From positions 14,177 to 41,434 of the forward strand of contig DKOA01000064.1 of assembly GCA_002469895.1 (NCBI GenBank): a stretch of DNA of 27,258 bases, in the 5' to 3' direction. The notes beneath the pieces are model-generated. The model did no database searches, had not been told where the DNA came from, and was given only the letters and a program-made list of their open reading frames with translations. The stretch is from Opitutia bacterium UBA7374 (GTDB lineage: Bacteria; Verrucomicrobiota; Verrucomicrobiia; Opitutales; Coraliomargaritaceae). Shown here piece by piece: positions 24,060 to 27,258 of the stretch; the first letter of the stretch is position 1, and each line of letters starts with the position of its first letter. The position numbers and the translations under genes are program-made.

Positions 24060-25550
24060 TCAATTCCGGGCAAGACGGAATCCTAGATTAAACTGCTTCT
24101 GATGCATTCGGAAATTAGTTGAAGTATTCTTCGTTGCCTCTGTTATTGGATCAAAAAAAGAAAAACCAAAAGATTGAGTATAATACCTCCCCTCACTAAG
24201 TTTAAATACTATATCAGAAGTAAGCTCGTAGACACCGCCATAGAGGTCATGTAATCCATCCGGAGTCGCACCAGCTGGATAGCTGGCTACTGGAGCATGG
24301 CTTCTAGACGCGGGATTTAACCCCCCATAGTAGTCGTAATTCAAAGCCGAGATTGAAGGAGCATCCCGGCTGATATATTCGTACTCCGCCCTGGTGGGAA
24401 GACGGTAACCCATTATAGAACTATCGAATGTCGGTGTGGTTGGGGTACCCGTGCGTATGATATTTGCATCTTCCCGGTCAGTGGCATGATCGTAATAGAC
24501 AGGAGTCAAGCCGACAAACTCACTTAAGGCATTAGTCCACTTCATAATGTCTATCATGCTCACCCCGACCACCGCATGGTCGAAACCGCCATTGCTCATT
24601 CCCGGCCCGGTAGGCGTAGCGGTATCGATAAACTTGGGCCGTACAAACCGGGCTGAGGCCGGTTCTGTATCGGCATCCATATCCATAATCATCGCTCCGT
24701 AGAAGGAACCATTCCATACTGTTGTCATTATTGAAGTGGTATCGTCATATTCGTAGCCATTCTGGACTGACCAGCGCAAGACTTCAAGCCAGAGCTGGAA
24801 GGTCACTTCGGTACGGCTAATCCATGCAAAATTGCCGTTGTCTGAAACACGAACACGCGTCATATCGCTAGGATCGCTGGCCGTCGGGAGATTGAGGCTA
24901 TTGACATCGACAACAGGTTCGCCGTTGAGCTCGAGTTCCCCGTTATTCACCGTAAGCGCCTGCTCGACGGCATCATTATTGGTATCCACGGCGGTCTGGT
25001 CGAGGATATTGACAGTGTCCGTGGGACCCGCGGCGCTCATAGTGGTGCCGCCGACAATCAGTGCACCGTTGTCTACGGTGATGGCCTGCTGGACGGGATC
25101 GCCATTGGCATCGACAGCGTTCCGGTCGAGGATGCTAAGCCCACCGGTGGTGATGCCGTTTTGGTTGATCTGAACGACGTCGGCAGTGACGTCATTGGCA
25201 TTCGCCACGGAGAAGCTCTGTCCGCGGATGGGCAGGAGGTTGGCGTGAGCCACATCGGAGCCGTCGAGGGCAATACCAGTGAATTGCCCGGCCGGGACGA
25301 CATAGCCGGAGAGATTCTGATTAGTCCAACCGATATTGAATTGGCTGGGGAGGGCATTGATGCTCAATCCGGTAATCGTGCCTGAACCGGCAGGAGCCGC
25401 GGCGGTACCGCCCATCGAGACGCCTCTAGCACCGTCGACTGTCGTCTGTGCCTGAACGGATCCGGACAGAGCGAGGAGGGCTGCGGTGCTGAGGGCGAGC
25501 GCCTTGGCCACCGGCCCGGCGTATTCTATTTTATTTCTTTTTGTGTTCAT
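24060..25550 (-). CDS. Secreted FGE/SUMF1-fold protein lacking cysteine
   Basis: A 496-residue protein. The signal peptide spans about 1-35 (AKALALSTAALLALSGSVQA, cut after QAQ or SVQA). Residues about 40-210 are Ala/Asn/Thr-rich and contain a duplicated unit (ILDRNAVDANGDPVQQAITVDNG and ILDQTAVDTNNDAVEQALTVNNG with similar tails, in two pieces). Residues about 230-496 match the formylglycine-generating-enzyme/C-lectin-like fold: EVTFQLWLEVL, VVGVSMIDIMKWTNALSE, YRLPTRAEYEYISR, GLHDLYGGVYELTSD and the closing FNLGFRLARN. I find no cysteine anywhere, so the copper-binding cysteines of true FGE are absent; a binding or structural role is inferred. It is 61 bases downstream of the PEP-CTERM gene on the same strand, probably one operon, and is followed by a clear terminator. 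Confidence 0.85.
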   Translation of the reverse strand: MNTKRNKIEYAGPVAKALALSTAALLALSGSVQAQTTVDGARGVSMGGTAAAPAGSGTITGLSINALPSQFNIGWTNQNLSGYVVPAGQFTGIALDGSDVAHANLLPIRGQSFSVANANDVTADVVQINQNGITTGGLSILDRNAVDANGDPVQQAITVDNGALIVGGTTMSAAGPTDTVNILDQTAVDTNNDAVEQALTVNNGELELNGEPVVDVNSLNLPTASDPSDMTRVRVSDNGNFAWISRTEVTFQLWLEVLRWSVQNGYEYDDTTSIMTTVWNGSFYGAMIMDMDADTEPASARFVRPKFIDTATPTGPGMSNGGFDHAVVGVSMIDIMKWTNALSEFVGLTPVYYDHATDREDANIIRTGTPTTPTFDSSIMGYRLPTRAEYEYISRDAPSISALNYDYYGGLNPASRSHAPVASYPAGATPDGLHDLYGGVYELTSDIVFKLSEGRYYTQSFGFSFFDPITEATKNTSTNFRMHQKQFNLGFRLARN

Positions 25551-25611
25551 TGTATATGCTTATTTGAGTGTTGATTAACTGATTTTTTGATGGGTTAGAG
25601 CGGTGAAAGTT

Positions 25612-26385
25612 TTAAGCAGGCATCGGCATGCTCGAGCTGCGGTTCTTGCGGCGGCGAACGACACCAACGAGAGCGACCAGCCCAAAGATGAGCGCGTAAG
25701 TGGAGGGCTCGGGCACGAAGTCGACCATCAAGCTGGGACGCAGGGCTGTGTTACTATTTTCGCTGGTAGCGAAGGTAAGGTAATTATCATTAATGTTGAA
25801 AGCTCCCGCAGAGTCTGTGGTACCGATGGCGATACCGGTGATCACACCATTTACGTAGGCTTGAATGGCGGAACTCAAATCGACGGTTCCACTGCCTGTA
25901 AAACTAGTAAAGGTCCCGTAGGTATTCGCAGTAGTGGGATTAAAATTAGCGTTGGCCCATTCCAAGTTGTTATCAACTGTGCCGGTGAGCCCGTAGATCG
26001 TGTAGGTCTGCGTGACACCCACATTGTTGGCAGAGACATTCAACGACGCCGCATTAATAGTTGAGCCCGCAGCAATGCCCAGATTTGTAAAACCAAATGC
26101 CATGTAATTGGGCTGGGAGTTGACTAGGGGTGGATTTATCTGACTGGTAGCAGGTCCGTTGGCTTGCGCATTTTGCTGACCACTCTGACCAGTGGCCTGT
26201 GTTCCAAAAAACGTATCGACCCACCCGCTTGGAGTCGTCGTCGTGCCGTCAATGGGAACAGTTGCGCCACCAGAGTTGTCCGCAGCGGAGGAATTATACC
26301 AGTTGACAACCGCCATGGCCGGCGTGGCGAGGCCGAACAAGGTGACTGTACTGATGACGATAAAAGCGCGTACTTGTGTGTTCAT
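25612..26385 (-). CDS. PEP-CTERM sorting domain protein
   Basis: A 257-residue secreted protein: signal peptide about 1-25 (VRAFIVISTVTLFGLATPAMA), a mature Thr/Asn/Ser/Gly-rich domain without cysteine, then the C-terminal PEP-CTERM signal VPEPSTYALIFGLVALVG followed by VRRRKNR and a short extra tail. By established knowledge the PEP motif is recognised by an exosortase, and such proteins occur in bacteria that make exopolysaccharide. The domain between (WYNSSAADNS... LSSAIQAYVNG... LRPSLMVDF) resembles DNRLRE-type beta-sandwich domains, in which a fold of this type ends in PxLxV; this is tentative. The leader is very AT-rich (26386-26480). It is upstream of the FGE-fold gene. Confidence 0.88.
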   Translation of the reverse strand: MNTQVRAFIVISTVTLFGLATPAMAVVNWYNSSAADNSGGATVPIDGTTTTPSGWVDTFFGTQATGQSGQQNAQANGPATSQINPPLVNSQPNYMAFGFTNLGIAAGSTINAASLNVSANNVGVTQTYTIYGLTGTVDNNLEWANANFNPTTANTYGTFTSFTGSGTVDLSSAIQAYVNGVITGIAIGTTDSAGAFNINDNYLTFATSENSNTALRPSLMVDFVPEPSTYALIFGLVALVGVVRRRKNRSSSMPMPA

Positions 26386-26524
26386 ATGTGGGTTTATTTT
26401 ATATTGATTGGTAATATTAAACCTATTAAAAAACTATATTTAGTCTATTTAAGATGGGTAATAATGCTTATTTTTGTATGAATGTAAAGACTGTTTTTAA
26501 TAGGCTGCGTTTAAAAATTCTTAT
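26386..26524. other. AT-rich leader/upstream region of the PEP-CTERM gene
   Basis: This 139-base stretch is markedly richer in A+T than the rest of the window, with TAATAT- and TTTAAT-like words that could serve as a -10 box for the minus strand. No single promoter can be chosen with confidence, and no RNA structure is apparent. Confidence 0.4.
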
Positions 26525-26749
26525 CTAATTGGGATCGTTAACGGGTTTCGTGGCAGCCGGATTCTTTTGATTTTGATCTATGTCCATCGCTTGGAGCTGG
26601 TAATAGATCTGGTAGTTGGTTTCTTTAGGATGACTCCATTCTCTATAAATAAAGACCCCAGGCAACGGTAGGTAGTTGATACTTCTCGCCAAGGGGGTAA
26701 GCGGAGCCGCGATGGCAGCTTTTTTGCCACAGATGGGCACGGATAACAA
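26525..26749 (-). pseudogene. Possible short gene remnant
   Basis: A 74-codon frame whose first part is made of repeat sequence (CCATCTGTGGCAAAAAAG on the minus strand). From about 26700 down it reads like real protein: INYLPLPGVFIYREWSHP, then KETNYQIYYQLQAMDIDQNQ and a polar end. No family is recognised. It could be a 5'-truncated remnant fused to a repeat island or a chance frame. Confidence 0.22.
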
Positions 26750-26858
26750 CGAATGCGAGACCGGGAACGTAGAATAGAGCTCACACGGAGACGCATTATC
26801 TCACACGGAGGCACGGAGACACGGAGACACGGAGGCTAATCCACTGCACAGAACTCTG

Positions 26859-26933
26859 ATATCACTTGTTATGATAGACTCAGAACATCAAAAGAAAGAG
26901 TCTCACGCAGAGACGCAAAGACGCTAAGCTTTA
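26859..26933. repeat. 75-bp identical direct repeat, right copy
   Basis: Identical to 23580-23654. With the left copy it brackets the FGE-like and PEP-CTERM genes. Flanking words (CACACGGAG-type on the left, GATGATTGGAATAAGG on the right) are also shared with small differences. Confidence 0.9.
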
Positions 26934-27178
26934 ACCACGGATGACTACGGATGATTGGAATAAGGAAAGCAGGAAGACAGGAATAGCGGCTAGGGTTTTA
27001 ACCACGGGTGAACCCGAATAAACACCGATGGGTAGAATAACCTAAACGTACCACCTATGTCCTGAACGTACCATTCTCCATTCACAACTCACTATTCACT
27101 GAACCGGCCCACGAATCTGCGCGAATAGCACGAAGATGAAGGATAACCTTCCTTTATCCATCTTTAGTGGCTCCGTGG

Positions 27179-27244
27179 CTCCGTGTGAAATCCGACTCAT
27201 GATCAGCACGGAGCACATGCACGACGTTATTATCTCACACGGGG
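27179..27244. repeat. Terminal-inverted-repeat element, copy 4
   Basis: CTCCGTGTGA at 27179-27188 pairs with TCACACGGGG at 27235-27244 (one change from the other right ends). The interior GACTCATGATCAGCACGGAG and GCACATGCACGACGTTATT matches the family. Tandem GGGGACAC units follow to the window edge. Confidence 0.75.
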
Positions 27245-27258
27245 ACACGGGGACACGG

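Larger units (their letters stand above)
26700..27258. repeat. Repeat island III, non-coding, continues past right edge
   Basis: About 560 bases with no gene. It contains tandem 8-base ACACGGAG-type units (26801-26834), a partial right end of the inverted-repeat element (26781-26810), the second copy of the 75-base direct repeat, an accacggatga...GATTGGAATAAGG block, two GAACGTACCA words, and the fourth inverted-repeat element at the edge. Confidence 0.8.

Noticed and set aside
23689..24063. 124-codon minus-strand open frame
   Set aside because: It consists of repeat-island text (gcagagacgc, cacggat) and runs through the terminator hairpin; its low-complexity translation shows no domain.
24060..25550. 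Active formylglycine-generating enzyme or diversity-generating retroelement target
   Set aside because: No cysteines for FGE chemistry, and no template repeat or reverse transcriptase seen in the window.
17514..27244. CRISPR array
   Set aside because: The repeats are irregularly spaced, internally palindromic and mosaic, with no uniform spacers and no cas genes.

Overview
This looks like a chromosomal piece of a Gram-negative bacterium of the PVC group, most likely a Verrucomicrobiota/Opitutae relative. The clues are a PEP-CTERM-anchored secreted protein, a DUF3568-like lipoprotein, a nadD-rsfS pair, a non-catalytic-looking FGE-fold secreted protein, few Shine-Dalgarno motifs, and intergenic islands of 'cacggag / gcagagacgc / accacggat' repeats of the kind seen in PVC genomes. 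The taxonomic call is inference from content. No rRNA, tRNA, CRISPR array or complete insertion sequence was seen.

Positions 1-3168 (minus strand) form a tight operon: nadD, rsfS, a membrane PAS protein starting with TTG, and a sensor histidine kinase that runs off the left edge. The PAS protein and the kinase are separated by one base and probably work as a split sensor. Divergent from it (plus) are an ExoD-family membrane protein, quinolinate synthase nadA, and an MFS transporter whose TTG start overlaps the nadA stop codon. A UDP-glucuronate decarboxylase gene (minus) converges on the transporter and overlaps its 3' end.

Positions 7206-12373 hold a large RecB-like nuclease/XPD-type Fe-S helicase fusion (plus), a secreted protein of unknown function (minus), a degraded spot where two divergent genes appear to have lost their 5' ends (a C-terminal remnant on minus and a GPH sugar-symporter remnant on plus), then a LysM membrane protein and a Nudix hydrolase coupled by an ATGA overlap (minus). 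Positions 12462-17387 (plus) are housekeeping: a VTT/DedA-like membrane protein overlapping xseA, a small lipoprotein followed by an intrinsic terminator, a PfkB/adenosine-kinase-like gene, and proA.

The right third (17388-27258) differs: sparse genes, all on minus, between repeat islands. A 1727-residue autotransporter has a passenger with nested tandem duplications and RTX-like glycine/aspartate repeats. A PEP-CTERM protein gene and a cysteine-free FGE/C-lectin-fold secreted protein gene sit next to each other, bounded by two copies of a 75-bp identical direct repeat. Four copies of a 65-66-bp element with terminal inverted repeats, and a second hairpin-type element, occupy the islands. This cell-surface region looks like the accessory, recombination-prone part of the window.

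Working together: nadA, nadD and possibly the Nudix enzyme touch NAD synthesis and turnover. ExoD, the UDP-xylose-forming decarboxylase and the PEP-CTERM protein are consistent with an exopolysaccharide-producing, exosortase-containing cell, although no exosortase lies in the window.
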